Positions 1 to 9,756 of a stretch of 64,000 bases of DNA are shown here, piece by piece. Every line of letters begins with the position of its first letter. Position 1 is the stretch's first letter. Under the pieces are notes generated by a model, which did no database searches, had not been told where the DNA came from, and was given only the letters and a program-made list of their open reading frames with translations. A program made the translations under genes and the position numbers. This DNA comes from an uncultured Sphingomonas sp. Lineage in GTDB: Bacteria; Pseudomonadota; Alphaproteobacteria; Sphingomonadales; Sphingomonadaceae. The stretch spans positions 5,848 to 69,847 of the forward strand of contig CAMLSA010000005.1 of NCBI GenBank assembly GCA_946482655.1, given 5' to 3'.

Positions 1-1
1 C

Positions 2-1681
2 GACAAGGGACTGCGGGCGATCGTAGTTGAAAAGGAACTCCGCTACGGCGGCACCTCCGCTACATCCGGCGGATTCGTTTGGATACCGAACCATGGGCGC
101 GGCGACGTCGAGGACTCGCGCGAGGCCGCTCTGACCTATCTGGCGCACGCCTGCCCTGAAAATGCCCGCCAGGACCGCATTGAGGCATTCGTCGATGGCG
201 GCCCGGAAATGGTCCGCTACCTGGATCAGGGCGGCATCGCGCTGGATCCTGTTCCACTGCCCGACTATTTCAGCGAGGTGCCCGGCGCATCCGCGGGTCG
301 GATGCTCAGCGCGCACGATATGGATGGCGGCGAGTTGGGGGACGCCTTCTACAAGCAGCGCGAGCAGCCCTTCGTCTTCAAGCTCTTCAACCGCTATGCG
401 CTCAATCTGACACAGTCCTTTGCGCTTACCACGAGGCCGCGAGGATGGCAGTTCGTGGTCTTGAGACTGCTGTTCAAATATTGGTCCGACATTTCGCTGC
501 GCCGCCGAACCAAGCGCGATCGTCGGCTGACGCTCGGCGGGGCGTTGGCAGGGCGTCTGCGCAAGGCGCTGATGGAGCGCAACGTCCCTGTGGTTCTTGG
601 CGCCTCACTGGAGGAGCTGGTGAGCGAGAACGGCAGGATCGTCGCGGCCAGGGTCCGCCGCAACGGTCGTTCGTACGACATCGCGGCGAAGGGCGGCGTG
701 GTACTCGCCGCCGGCGGCTTCGAGCAGAACCAGGAGATGCGCGACCGTTACTTGCCTGTTCCCACGGAGGTCCGCTGGAGCCAGACGCCGCGTGGTGGAA
801 ACATGGGCGGCGCCATCACTGCGGGACGGGCCGTCGGTGCGGCGACCGAATGGATGGGCTGCTTCTGGTGGGCGCCCAGCATGCAGTTGCCTTCGACCGA
901 AGTCGCCAACACCGACGTCAGTCACCAGATGTGGTTCGACAACAAGCATCCCAACAGCGTCTGCGTTAATCGCCTCGGCCGCCGTTTCGTCAATGAATCC
1001 TGTTCCTACGATCGCTTCGGCCTGGCGATGATCGAGGATCAGAAGGCGACCGGCGCGAACGTTCCGTGCTGGATGGTCTTCGATGCCACGTTCCGGAAAA
1101 AATATAGCGCGGGCGGTCTCATGCCCAATGCGATCATGCCCGATCGCAAAATCCCGCAAGAATGGTGGGACAGCTACATCTATCGTGCCGACAGCATCGA
1201 AGAGCTGGCAGGCAAGATAGAGGTCGATGCCTCGGCACTCGCGGACACGGTCAAGCGGATGAACCATTACGCGGCTGCCGGTGTGGACGAGCAGTTCGGG
1301 CGTGGCGAGGCGCTATTCGATCGAGCGTTCGGCGACCAAAGCGTCAAGCCGAACCCCTGTCTCGGCCCGATCGATAAGCCCCCCTTCTATGCAATTCGTG
1401 TCGATCTGGGCGATCTGGGCAGCAAGGGCGGCCTCAAGGCCGATGTCAATGCGCGGGTTCTGAACAAGGAAGATCAGCCGATCGAGGGCCTTTATGCCAT
1501 CGGCAACTGTTCGGGATCACCTTTTGCCGATGCCTATCCGGGCGGTGGATCAACGCTGGGACCCGCAATGGTCTTCGGCTTTCTTGCCGCCGACGACATC
1601 GCGGCTCGCGCCCGTGAGCACGGACTCGGGTGCGGCGCGTGCCGGTGCGAGGCGCTGACTGGACCGCAGCACAAACCCTAA
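2..1681 (+). CDS. 3-ketosteroid delta1-dehydrogenase-like FAD flavoprotein, 5' end outside window
   Basis: The reading frame is open from the first bases of the window, so the gene starts upstream; 559 residues are visible. The first residues hold the end of the Rossmann beta-alpha-beta (VVEKELRYGGTSATSGG), where FAD is bound. The C-terminal part has the pattern known from KstD enzymes: LGDLGSKGGL followed by a Tyr-Pro-Gly-Gly-Gly stretch and LGPAMVFGF. In KstD a tyrosine at this place belongs to the active site. The family removes hydrogens from C1 and C2 of 3-ketosteroids or similar cyclic ketones, passing electrons from FAD to an acceptor. The TonB receptor gene follows after about 30 bases, so co-transcription is likely. 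The family is clear; a steroid substrate is inferred only. Confidence 0.85.
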   Translation, partial: DKGLRAIVVEKELRYGGTSATSGGFVWIPNHGRGDVEDSREAALTYLAHACPENARQDRIEAFVDGGPEMVRYLDQGGIALDPVPLPDYFSEVPGASAGRMLSAHDMDGGELGDAFYKQREQPFVFKLFNRYALNLTQSFALTTRPRGWQFVVLRLLFKYWSDISLRRRTKRDRRLTLGGALAGRLRKALMERNVPVVLGASLEELVSENGRIVAARVRRNGRSYDIAAKGGVVLAAGGFEQNQEMRDRYLPVPTEVRWSQTPRGGNMGGAITAGRAVGAATEWMGCFWWAPSMQLPSTEVANTDVSHQMWFDNKHPNSVCVNRLGRRFVNESCSYDRFGLAMIEDQKATGANVPCWMVFDATFRKKYSAGGLMPNAIMPDRKIPQEWWDSYIYRADSIEELAGKIEVDASALADTVKRMNHYAAAGVDEQFGRGEALFDRAFGDQSVKPNPCLGPIDKPPFYAIRVDLGDLGSKGGLKADVNARVLNKEDQPIEGLYAIGNCSGSPFADAYPGGGSTLGPAMVFGFLAADDIAARAREHGLGCGACRCEALTGPQHKP

Positions 1682-1710
1682 CCGCGATAACGATAAGGGA
1701 AGAGAATATC

Positions 1711-4065
1711 ATGATGAAAAAGGGAATATCGCCCTATTTGGCCGCGATTTTGGCAACGTCCGTGCTCACGGGATTTCACTCCTCGGTGAACGCCCAGTCG
1801 GTGAAGGGAGGAGCGGATGATTCCGCTGAAATCATCGTAACTGCGCGTAAGCGCGACGAAACATCCATTTCGGTGCCCGTCGTGCTGACCGCTGTCGGCG
1901 GCCCCGAGCTCCGCCGCCGCGGCATCGTCAGCCTCGATAGTGTCGCCCAGATCGTGCCTGGCCTGATCATCGGCGAAGGCGGCGCGACGATCCAGGGCGG
2001 CGAGCTCAACATTCGGGGCATCGGCGGCGCCGACACCAATGTGCTCGGCGACCAGGCGGTCTCATTCAATATCGACGGCGTCCAGATCGCGCGCTCAAGT
2101 GTGCGTCGCATGGCGCAGATGGACATTCAGCAGATCGAGGTGCTGAAGGGGCCGCAGGCGCTGTTTTACGGAAAGAACAGCCCGGGCGGCATCATCACGA
2201 TCCGCACCGCCGATCCAACCGACCAACTCGAAGCACGGATCATGGGCGGATATGAGTTCGTCGGGCGCGAGATCCGCGGCGAGGGGCATGTGTCGGGTCC
2301 GCTCACCGAGACGCTCGGCGCGCGCCTTGCCTTTTATGGATCGCACCTGGGCGGCTGGCTCAAGAACGACACGCCACGCAACTCCATCTTCGCTCCCAGC
2401 CGCGTCCGGGACGGACGCACCAAAGAATATGCCGGGCGTCTGACTTTAAAATATGAACCGAGCGACCAGCTCGACGCCCGCTTCAAGCTATCATACAGCA
2501 AGGCTCGCGGTGATTCTGCGAGCGCAAGCATCCAGCTGGTTGATTGTCCGCGCGGCCCGCCGCAGACCGGCGTGGTTGATAGCTGCAGGGCCGACAGCCA
2601 CACTACAAACGGTGACCCGGGCCCAAATTTCAAGACAGCCGATCGCCGGTTCGCTGTGGCTAACTTCCACCGTCAGCATCAGGTGCTGGGCAGCCTCGAG
2701 CTTAATTACCATCCAACAGACGAAATGACGTTAACTTCGGTCACAGGATATTACAAGGTTAAAGCTGATGGCCAGGGTAATTTCACGCAGAGCTATTTTT
2801 CCGGTACTTATCTGGCCAGCCGACTGAATTTTGAAGCACGTGAACTGAGCCAGGAGCTTCGGGTTCAGAGCGATTATGACGGACCCGTGAATTTTACCTT
2901 GGGAGGATTTGCACAGGACATCAAGGGATCGAACTTTACACTTGTCTACTTCAACGCGAGCAATCCGGTACCGACCGCGATCTATTTCTTCAAGCAGAAC
3001 ACGAAAGCCTATTCGGCATTCGGGCAGTTGCGCTGGGACATTCTGAAGCAGCTCGAGCTGTCGGGAGGCGGCCGCTATTCCTACGAGAAGAAGACCCTGC
3101 CCGTTCACCAAACCGGCCGTCCCGAAGCCCAGGCCGCCGTGCCGATCGAGAAGGTCAGCTTCAACGACTTCTCGCCGGAAGTCACGCTGAGCTATCGCCC
3201 GTCGGCTACGCTGACGATGTTCGGCTCTTACAAGCGAGGCTTCCTGTCCGGCGGTTTCAATACGGGCGCCCCGCCGCCCGCCGCGACTGCCTCGCCGAAC
3301 AGCCTGAAGTACAATCAGGAAACGGTAAAGGGCTTCGAAACGGGCGTCAAGGCGCTGCTGCTCGATGGGGCGCTGCGCACCAACCTGTCGGTTTATACGT
3401 ACCGGATCGACGGCATGCAGCTGTCTGTCACGGTGAACAACACGATCGTCGAGTTGCGAAATGCCGGCAGCGCGCGGACCAAGGGCATCGAGTTCGATTT
3501 CAACTATCGTACTCCTCTCCCGGGTCTCTCGATTACCGGCGCGGTGGGCTATACCCGTGCCCGCTACATTCAATATATCGCCAGCTGCTATCGTGGACAG
3601 CCGAGTCCCGCCTGCGCGCCGCGTCTCAATCCCACTTCGGGACTGACCGCGCTCTCCCAGGACCTCGGCGGTGCGCAGATGGTGCGTGCTCCCGATTGGT
3701 CAGGCAATGTGGGTTTCAACCTCGAACAGCCGGTCGGCGCCGGACTGAAGATCGGTGTCAACGGCAATATGTCGTTCAGTTCGAGCTTCTTTACCGATGC
3801 GTCGAACAATCCGGGTGGACGCACGCCGAGCTATCAGTTGTTCGATGCGGCGGTTCGCGTCGGGGATGCGGACGATCAGTGGGAAGTCTCGTTGATCGGT
3901 CGAAATCTCACCAACCATTATTACTGGACGCGCAGCTCGACCACGCCGTTTACTGGCTCCAATCCGGGCCTCGATCCGGCCGCAACGATCGCCGCCGATA
4001 CGTCGGCAACGGTCAACCGCGGACGTGAAGTCATGCTTCGCTTCTCGTACAGGTTCGGTGGATAG
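1711..4065 (+). CDS. TonB-dependent outer-membrane receptor
   Basis: This 784-residue protein has a signal peptide (MMKKG start, hydrophobic core, VNA-Q cleavage near residue 28), a plug domain beginning around AEIIVTARKRDE, and a long beta-barrel ending in an aromatic-rich strand (LRFSYRF). The plug motif EVLKGPQALFYGKNSPGG is typical of sphingomonad receptors. Such receptors import a substrate over the outer membrane using energy from TonB-ExbBD. The ATG at 1711 was chosen because a purine-rich AAGGGAAGAG lies just upstream and the signal peptide begins there; the frame is open further upstream inside the preceding gene. It sits between a KstD-like gene and an EthD gene, so uptake of the compound degraded by this block is likely. 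The ligand is unknown. Confidence 0.93.
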   Translation: MMKKGISPYLAAILATSVLTGFHSSVNAQSVKGGADDSAEIIVTARKRDETSISVPVVLTAVGGPELRRRGIVSLDSVAQIVPGLIIGEGGATIQGGELNIRGIGGADTNVLGDQAVSFNIDGVQIARSSVRRMAQMDIQQIEVLKGPQALFYGKNSPGGIITIRTADPTDQLEARIMGGYEFVGREIRGEGHVSGPLTETLGARLAFYGSHLGGWLKNDTPRNSIFAPSRVRDGRTKEYAGRLTLKYEPSDQLDARFKLSYSKARGDSASASIQLVDCPRGPPQTGVVDSCRADSHTTNGDPGPNFKTADRRFAVANFHRQHQVLGSLELNYHPTDEMTLTSVTGYYKVKADGQGNFTQSYFSGTYLASRLNFEARELSQELRVQSDYDGPVNFTLGGFAQDIKGSNFTLVYFNASNPVPTAIYFFKQNTKAYSAFGQLRWDILKQLELSGGGRYSYEKKTLPVHQTGRPEAQAAVPIEKVSFNDFSPEVTLSYRPSATLTMFGSYKRGFLSGGFNTGAPPPAATASPNSLKYNQETVKGFETGVKALLLDGALRTNLSVYTYRIDGMQLSVTVNNTIVELRNAGSARTKGIEFDFNYRTPLPGLSITGAVGYTRARYIQYIASCYRGQPSPACAPRLNPTSGLTALSQDLGGAQMVRAPDWSGNVGFNLEQPVGAGLKIGVNGNMSFSSSFFTDASNNPGGRTPSYQLFDAAVRVGDADDQWEVSLIGRNLTNHYYWTRSSTTPFTGSNPGLDPAATIAADTSATVNRGREVMLRFSYRFGG

Positions 4066-4143
4066 GGCGAGTCTTTTAGGCTTGGTCCACCCGCACTCGT
4101 GGGAATGGAGAACCACGACGGCATATTTCTGGGAGAGCACAAG

Positions 4144-4959
4144 ATGATCAAGGTAGTCGGATTGTTCAGGCGTGGCGCGGGCCTGACGAAAGATCATTTC
4201 GCCAGGCGCTACGAGGCGCGCCATTCACCGCTGGCGATCGAGCTGGTGCCCTTCTTTTCGCGTTACACACGGAGCTTCGTCGACGAGGTGGTCATTCCGG
4301 ACCGCGCGGTTGGCAAGCCTGCGGTGGAGTTCGACGTTGTAACGCAGCTCTGGTACGACGACATGGACGCTATCCAGCGACAGGACAATCGTCTGTCCGG
4401 CGAGGCAGGGCGCCGCATCACCGAGGACGAGGAAGAGCAGTTCGATCGGCAACGAATGCTGATGCTGACGGTGGACGAGCGGGTCACGCCGACGGCCGAT
4501 CTGGCGCCTCCGCCCGAGGATATGGGCGCCACGCCGACGGTCAAGCTGATGTGCTTGTTGAGCCGAACAGCCGAAACCTCGCGCGAGGAATTCATCGACT
4601 ACTACGAAAACAGGCACGCGCCGCTGGCGGTGGAACTGATCCGGCGGGGTGGCCGGCCGGTCATCGCCGGCTACGCCCGCAACTATCCTGTGCCGGGCGG
4701 GAATTTCCAGCCCGACCACATCAAGACGCCACCGCCGCCGGTCGATTTCGATGCGATCACCGAGATTTGGTTCTGGAGCACCGCCGACCGCGATGCGTTC
4801 CTGACGGCGATCGTTGACCCCGCGCTCGTCGAAGCCATGACCGACGAGGATGTACGGCCTTTCGACCATGACAAGATGCGTGTCTTCACCGTCAACGAGT
4901 TCCGGAGCGACGAGAAGGAAATTGCGGCTAGCCGGGCTGCGCTGACCGCCGCCGGCTAG
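4144..4959 (+). CDS. Tandem EthD-domain protein
   Basis: The 271-residue protein holds two copies of the EthD-type ferredoxin-like fold. The first begins MIKVVGLFRRGAGL and has the signature RYEARHSPLAIELV; the second begins VKLMCLLSRTAET and has YYENRHAPLAVELI. EthD domains are usually about 100 residues and dimerise, so this is a fused pair. Members act beside oxygenases or as small lyases/cyclases in catabolic clusters, but a specific reaction cannot be read from the sequence. The start at 4144 follows a GGGAGAG ribosome binding site. It lies about 80 bases after the TonB receptor and is probably in the same transcript. Confidence 0.8.
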   Translation: MIKVVGLFRRGAGLTKDHFARRYEARHSPLAIELVPFFSRYTRSFVDEVVIPDRAVGKPAVEFDVVTQLWYDDMDAIQRQDNRLSGEAGRRITEDEEEQFDRQRMLMLTVDERVTPTADLAPPPEDMGATPTVKLMCLLSRTAETSREEFIDYYENRHAPLAVELIRRGGRPVIAGYARNYPVPGGNFQPDHIKTPPPPVDFDAITEIWFWSTADRDAFLTAIVDPALVEAMTDEDVRPFDHDKMRVFTVNEFRSDEKEIAASRAALTAAG

Positions 4960-5041
4960 GGCGATGACGGCGGAGAGGCGCCCGAATATGCCCAATATAC
5001 GGCCAATCGGCCGTGCCGCCGGTCCCTCGCCTACAGACAGT

Positions 5042-5074
5042 GATCTTGAGAACCTTAGGTTAAGGACTAAGATC
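5042..5074. promoter_or_regulatory. Nested inverted repeat upstream of SDR gene
   Basis: Two dyads are nested here: outer arms GATCTT (5042-5047) and AAGATC (5069-5074), inner arms CCTTA (5053-5057) and TAAGG (5061-5065) around GGT. The block lies 65 bases before the SDR start at 5140, in the only sizeable gap of this stretch. A second palindrome, ACGGCC-AATC-GGCCGT, lies just upstream near 4997. They could be a regulator-binding site or an RNA hairpin. No matching regulator is assigned. Confidence 0.35.
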
Positions 5075-5139
5075 TGTACCGCGCACAACGGGGCATCGGC
5101 ATCGATATGGCGTTTGAACGGCGGGCGAGAGGGAGAGCG

Positions 5140-5889
5140 ATGGGAAGGCTTCAAGGCAAGGTCGCGATCGTCACCGGCGGCACGTCCGGTATCGGTCGCG
5201 CTACTGCCGTCCAGTTCGCGCGCGAGGGGGCAAAGATAACGATCGTCGGTCGACGGCAGTCTGAAGGTGACGACGTGGTGCAGGAAATCCGCAGGGCGGG
5301 CGGATCGGCCATATTTGTTCAAGGCAGCGTTGCCGATGTCGAGGTCTGCCGCCGGATGGTGGACGAGACGGTAGCCGCGTTCGGCAAACTGGACATCGCT
5401 TTCAACAACGCCGGCATTGCGCAAACGCCTGGACCGCTGGCCGAAGTGTCGGAAGAACAGTTCGATCAGATCATCGACATCAATTTAAAAGGTGTCTTCC
5501 TCTCGATGAAATATGAGATCCCCGCGTTGCTTCAGTCGGGCGGAGGATCGATCATAAATACATCGTCGGTCGCGGGGAAGGTGGGATCAATCCATCGGTC
5601 TGTCTATACCGCGAGCAAGCATGGCGTGATCGGCATCACCCGTACGGCCGCGCTCGAATATGCGGCTCGGGGCATCCGCGCGAACGCGCTGTGCCTTGGG
5701 CTTATCGAGACCGAGATGATGACCGAGTGGACCGATCAGCAACGTCAGGAAGTGCTTGCCTACCATCCGATTGGCCGGACCGGCTCGCTTGAGGAAATCG
5801 CGGAAACCGTGCTCTTTCTTGCATCGGCGGGGTCGGGCTTCATCACTGGAGCGGCGATCTCGGCGGACGGCGGCGTCACGGCGCAATAG
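5140..5889 (+). CDS. Short-chain dehydrogenase/reductase (SDR)
   Basis: This 249-residue classical SDR has the nucleotide-binding motif TGGTSGIG at residues 12-19, NNAG beginning at residue 89 and the catalytic YTASK with Tyr156 and Lys160. It should oxidise an alcohol or reduce a ketone with NAD(P)H in the cytoplasm. The ATG at 5140 is preferred over an in-frame ATG at 5107 because GAGAGGGAGAG lies directly before it and the protein then begins at the usual distance from the glycine motif. The gene is downstream of the EthD gene and upstream of a TetR gene. Substrate unknown; a hydroxylated ring or side-chain intermediate is plausible. Confidence 0.9.
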   Translation: MGRLQGKVAIVTGGTSGIGRATAVQFAREGAKITIVGRRQSEGDDVVQEIRRAGGSAIFVQGSVADVEVCRRMVDETVAAFGKLDIAFNNAGIAQTPGPLAEVSEEQFDQIIDINLKGVFLSMKYEIPALLQSGGGSIINTSSVAGKVGSIHRSVYTASKHGVIGITRTAALEYAARGIRANALCLGLIETEMMTEWTDQQRQEVLAYHPIGRTGSLEEIAETVLFLASAGSGFITGAAISADGGVTAQ

Positions 5890-6038
5890 CGGGATCGGTA
5901 CGAAGGGGGCAAAGCTCCCTGTCAGACCGCCGACTGTTCATGATCATTGCAGGTGAACCAACGGCCGTCCTTGGCTAAGGGCGATCGGCGATTCACGGCG
6001 AACCAACCGTCGAGTCTCGGCCGGGCGCTGGAGAATGT

Positions 6039-6728
6039 ATGAGCACGGACAAAAAGGCAGGCTTCGATACCAAGCAGCGCCTGATCGAATGCGGCGAAGA
6101 ATTGTTTGCAAAGCATGGCATAGAGGGCGTACCGCTAAGACTGATAAGCCGTGAGGCGGGGCAAAAGAACAAATCTTCTGTCGAGTACCATTTCGGCAGC
6201 CGCGAGGGTCTGATCGAGGCCATTCTCGAGTACAGAGCGATCCAGTTCGAGGATCAGAGACGCGTGATGATGGAAAAATTCACGCCGCACGAAGTCGAGC
6301 ATGATCTTAACTACCTTATGCACGTATTTTTGGACCCTCCCCTGCGGCTATATTACGAAAAGGGGTCGTTGGATTACCTTAAAATGACCGCCCAGTATCT
6401 GACGGTCATGCGGCCGCGGGGCGTGCGTCATCCTGTCGATCAGGTGGTGTCAACGCCTAACCTGCGACGGGCGTTGGAACTCATCTACGACCGCCTCTCA
6501 TTCATGAGCTTCGGCCATTTCAGCATGCGCCTGGAATCGGTCGCCGCGATGTTCCTGACGGCGATCCTTAAAGGACATTTGCGATATCCTGATCGACAGG
6601 ATCTGTTTCGCCTGATCACGGACGATGCCTTTACGATGATGATCGCTGCGCTGCGGGCGCCGGTGGATGCCGACCTGGCTTCTGCCCTGTCGAACCCGAT
6701 TGCGCCTTCGGGGCCGTTCGTTCCCTGA
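6039..6728 (+). CDS. TetR-family transcriptional regulator
   Basis: The 229-residue protein has an N-terminal TetR helix-turn-helix (about residues 10-60, with EELFAKHGIEGVPLRLISREAG and YHFGSREGLIEAI) followed by a helical ligand-binding domain. TetR proteins commonly repress catabolic operons and release DNA on binding a pathway intermediate, often an acyl-CoA. The start follows CTGGAGAATGT. Its upstream gap carries dyad-like sequence (CCAA...TTGG at 5958-5974 and ACCAACCG at 6002-6009). It is one of two TetR genes in the region and a candidate to bind the shared operators described at 9791, 24053 and 24310. Confidence 0.88.
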   Translation: MSTDKKAGFDTKQRLIECGEELFAKHGIEGVPLRLISREAGQKNKSSVEYHFGSREGLIEAILEYRAIQFEDQRRVMMEKFTPHEVEHDLNYLMHVFLDPPLRLYYEKGSLDYLKMTAQYLTVMRPRGVRHPVDQVVSTPNLRRALELIYDRLSFMSFGHFSMRLESVAAMFLTAILKGHLRYPDRQDLFRLITDDAFTMMIAALRAPVDADLASALSNPIAPSGPFVP

Positions 6729-6832
6729 TCCGAGTCCGGCCAGCCGTTGACGATCACCGTCGTTCGCTGCCCTGCGCGCGGCCAGGCTGTGGAACGGGTT
6801 TCGTTCAGACGTGGCGACGGCGGTTCCAAGCT

Positions 6833-8509
6833 TCACGCCCCCTGCGCGGATTGCAGGCAGGATTCCGCCGCGCGGCGGCCGGAGAATATGCAGTCTCCCA
6901 GTGAGATGCCGCTAATATACCGGTTGGAAGGCAGGCCGATCGCCGCGCGTCCGGCTGCGTAGAGCCCCTCCACCGCGCCGCCGTCCGGCATCTTTACGGC
7001 GCCGCTACCTTCATCAACGGGCAGGCCACCCAGCGAAAAGGCCTGGATGAAGGAATAACGATTGGACACCGACATGTTGAGCGCCACGCACGCTTCATCC
7101 GGGATCGGCCTGACATATTCCGGGAGCTTTTCGAAATCAGCGTCGCGACCCGCCGCCGCAAGTTCATTGTACCGCTTCACGCTGGATATCAGCGCCGCCC
7201 CATCCACGCCGCATTTGTCCGCCAGCTTCGCCAGACTGGCGGCCTTCTTCGTCCCACCCATCAGCATGTTCAGCAACGCCGGGAAATTGTATAGTTTGAA
7301 CAAGGGCCAGCCGTTGGTGAAGATTTCGCGGATGGCGCGGCGGTACGTCTTGCGGCTCAGGATCAGCCAGCTACGGGCCTCGCGCTGGGCCACGATGGCG
7401 TTGCCGAGCATTCCGATGTAAATGCCCTCGTTGACGAACCGCTGTCCATCGAGGTTGACGAGCATCCCCTCCAGCAGCGCCGCCGGCGGCGACAGGTTGC
7501 GGCCGATATACATGTTCTCCAGCAACTGCGACTGGACACCGATCGATTCGCCGAGCCGAACCGCACTGCCGTCGTCGCCGAGCGAGCCAATGCGCATGAT
7601 CGACTTGTAATTGTCGCCGATCACGGGCGCGTAACGGTTGAGCATCTCGAGATTGAAAACGAAACCACCGGTGCTCAGGATTACGCCGGATCGCGCCCGG
7701 ACCAGACGCGCAACGCCGTGCTTGCGCTCCAGTTCGCGTGCCACGGCATTGTTGCGTTCCGCCTTCTCTTCCTTGAACGGCGCCATCGGGTGGATTGCAT
7801 CGTAAAGCTTCTGATGCTCGGCGTGCTTGGCTTCCGGCAGCTCGATGATTTCCACGCCGATCACATGTCCGTCGGCGTTGACAACCAGCCGCCGCACCCA
7901 GGCATGTGGCCGAAGGGCGACGCCGAGGCGGAGCGCGGAGTCCCGCATGGCCGCGAACATGACGTTGCCGGTGAAGCCCGTGCCTCGCGTGCGATGTCCG
8001 CGCGGAGTGGGCTTCGCGATCTTCGCGTTGGCTTCGACCTTCTCGTTGCCGGAAAAATAAAGAAACTTGCCTTCCGGCGGATAGGTCGTCTTGCCGCTGA
8101 ACAGTTCGGCACCAAAGGGAACGCCATGCGACTCCAACCAGCGGATGTTCGGCCCGCTGTTCTCGCAATAGCGCCGAACCGTATCCGGGCTCACGACGTT
8201 ACCCACCTCCTGTAAGAGATAGCGAGCCATTGTATCCGGATCGTCGTCGTAGCCGGCCTGGCGCTGGTATTCGGTGGCGCCTGCATAGACCACGCCGCCG
8301 CTGAACGCGCTCGCGCCGCCGCCGCCGAAGCGATCGAGCGCGATCACCGTCGCACCGCCTTCGGCAGCGTGCATCGACGCGGCGGCGCCGGCGGCGCCGA
8401 AGCCGACCACCACCACATCGGCGACGGCATCCCAGGCTTCGGCTTCGGGATCGCTGATCACCAGCGTTGTGGTCAATTGATCACCATTGTCACGTCGGGT
8501 CGCGATCAT
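6833..8509 (-). CDS. FAD-dependent steroid-dehydrogenase-like oxidoreductase
   Basis: The 558-residue protein belongs to the FAD-binding fumarate reductase/3-ketosteroid dehydrogenase superfamily. Near the N-terminus it has VVVVGFGAAGAAAS with the acidic end of the second strand (ALDRF), then GGGASAFSGG. The C-terminus has GLYAAGRAAIG and SGISLGDCIFSGRRA, the second FAD-contact region. The start at 8509 follows a CTGGAGAAGTT ribosome binding site; the open frame extends 25 codons further upstream without one. It is strongly similar along its length to the product at 32067-33800, showing an old duplication. It is transcribed with the SDR upstream (8686-9441). It probably introduces a double bond next to a ring ketone; the exact position is unknown. 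Confidence 0.87.
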   Translation of the reverse strand: MIATRRDNGDQLTTTLVISDPEAEAWDAVADVVVVGFGAAGAAASMHAAEGGATVIALDRFGGGGASAFSGGVVYAGATEYQRQAGYDDDPDTMARYLLQEVGNVVSPDTVRRYCENSGPNIRWLESHGVPFGAELFSGKTTYPPEGKFLYFSGNEKVEANAKIAKPTPRGHRTRGTGFTGNVMFAAMRDSALRLGVALRPHAWVRRLVVNADGHVIGVEIIELPEAKHAEHQKLYDAIHPMAPFKEEKAERNNAVARELERKHGVARLVRARSGVILSTGGFVFNLEMLNRYAPVIGDNYKSIMRIGSLGDDGSAVRLGESIGVQSQLLENMYIGRNLSPPAALLEGMLVNLDGQRFVNEGIYIGMLGNAIVAQREARSWLILSRKTYRRAIREIFTNGWPLFKLYNFPALLNMLMGGTKKAASLAKLADKCGVDGAALISSVKRYNELAAAGRDADFEKLPEYVRPIPDEACVALNMSVSNRYSFIQAFSLGGLPVDEGSGAVKMPDGGAVEGLYAAGRAAIGLPSNRYISGISLGDCIFSGRRAAESCLQSAQGA

Positions 8510-8685
8510 GATAACTTCTCCAGTGCATATGGATCTTCGCGTCCGAGGAGCGTTGGCGGCAAGCCAGATCGCGCCGCGTCCCAACTAGGGTGACGGGTGG
8601 CCGAATAACATGCTGTCAAACGCCTATGCCGCTCGTCCCGATGATCCTGCTCAAAGCCGGGGGCCTTCCCGCTGGATATTTCGAA

Positions 8686-9441
8686 TCAGGCCCGGATGGT
8701 GGCGGCGTTATCGATGAGGAACTCAGCTCCGGTCACGAAGCGCGACTCATCCGATGCCAGATAAAGGATCATGTTCGCCACGTCCTTCGGCGATCCCAGG
8801 GCATCGGCCGGCAGTACACCTTCGGGAACAACCTGCTCCTGGCCGGGGCGCCCGAAGGATTCCTGCACCATGGGCGTTTCGATGACCCCCGGCAGCACCG
8901 CGTTGCACCGGATCTTGTAGCCCTTTTCCTGGCACATCACCGCGATCGATCGTGTCATCGCGCCGACAGCCCCCTTTGCTGCCGTGTAAGCGAAAAAGAT
9001 GGAGTAGCCGACCCTCGCGCTCGTCGACGACATGTTGATGATCGAACCGCCACCGCTCCGATGCATCAGGGGGATGGCGTATTTACAGCCCAGAAACACG
9101 CCCTCGTTCATGATCGAATTCACCCGTCGGAACTGTTCAACCGTGGTCGCCTCGACATCGGCCAGGACCGCCACGCCCGCATTGTTGACCAAGACGTCAA
9201 GCCGCCCGAACTGGGCGGAGATCGCCTCCATGACATCTTTCCAGGCGGACTCATCTGCGACGTCCAGCCGCATCGCGACGGCCGCGTCCCCGATCCGGGT
9301 TGCCACGGCCTGTGCCGCATCGAAATTGATGTCGGCGACGATCACCGTCGCCCCTTCGCGAGCGAGCAGTTCGCAATCGGCCGCGCCCAGGCCCGATCCG
9401 CCGCCCGTAACCAGTGCCACCTTGCCAGCAACCCTCTGCAT
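8686..9441 (-). CDS. Short-chain dehydrogenase/reductase (SDR)
   Basis: This is a classical SDR of 251 residues with TGGGSGLG at residues 12-19, NNAG and the catalytic YTAAK. Two ATG codons are six bases apart (9447 and 9441). The GGGAG ribosome binding site ends directly at the first, so the second, with a six-base gap, is the better start. It is the first gene of a minus-strand pair with the FAD dehydrogenase at 6833-8509. It diverges from the 9840 operon across a gap holding two operator-like palindromes. It likely acts on a hydroxy/keto group of the same substrate as its partner. Confidence 0.9.
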   Translation of the reverse strand: MQRVAGKVALVTGGGSGLGAADCELLAREGATVIVADINFDAAQAVATRIGDAAVAMRLDVADESAWKDVMEAISAQFGRLDVLVNNAGVAVLADVEATTVEQFRRVNSIMNEGVFLGCKYAIPLMHRSGGGSIINMSSTSARVGYSIFFAYTAAKGAVGAMTRSIAVMCQEKGYKIRCNAVLPGVIETPMVQESFGRPGQEQVVPEGVLPADALGSPKDVANMILYLASDESRFVTGAEFLIDNAATIRA

Positions 9442-9610
9442 GCTCATCTCCCAATCGATTTATTGCACCGCTGCTATTGCCGTCTTAATATATTCCGGTC
9501 GTGGCGAAATCCGGATCGCTGCCGTCGTCGCCACCTATTGCCGTCCTCAACCTCCCTGTTGATCGATGGCGATTGGCGGCAAGCCGGTGCGCTCGCTATC
9601 CGACTACAAG

Positions 9611-9626
9611 CCGGCCGGACGGTTGG
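9611..9626. promoter_or_regulatory. Operator-like palindrome, TetR type
   Basis: The 16 bases CCGGCCGGACGGTTGG form a dyad of seven-base half-sites around GA, with 5 of 7 pairs matching. The last 13 bases read with the following C (CCGGACGGTTGGC) occur on the other strand at 29960-29972 before the Rieske gene. The position, 170 bases before the SDR start on the minus strand, would suit control of that operon. Confidence 0.5.
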
Positions 9627-9756
9627 CAAGTCGGGTTGGATCGGATCTTCTAAGCGGGGGCGCCGTGCTGCGCGGCGGTCCCCGGTCAGCCGGAACAAAC
9701 GCGGGTCGGCTTTCCATCGGTCAGTCCAATCTGTTCGCATGACCCGGTCAGGACTC

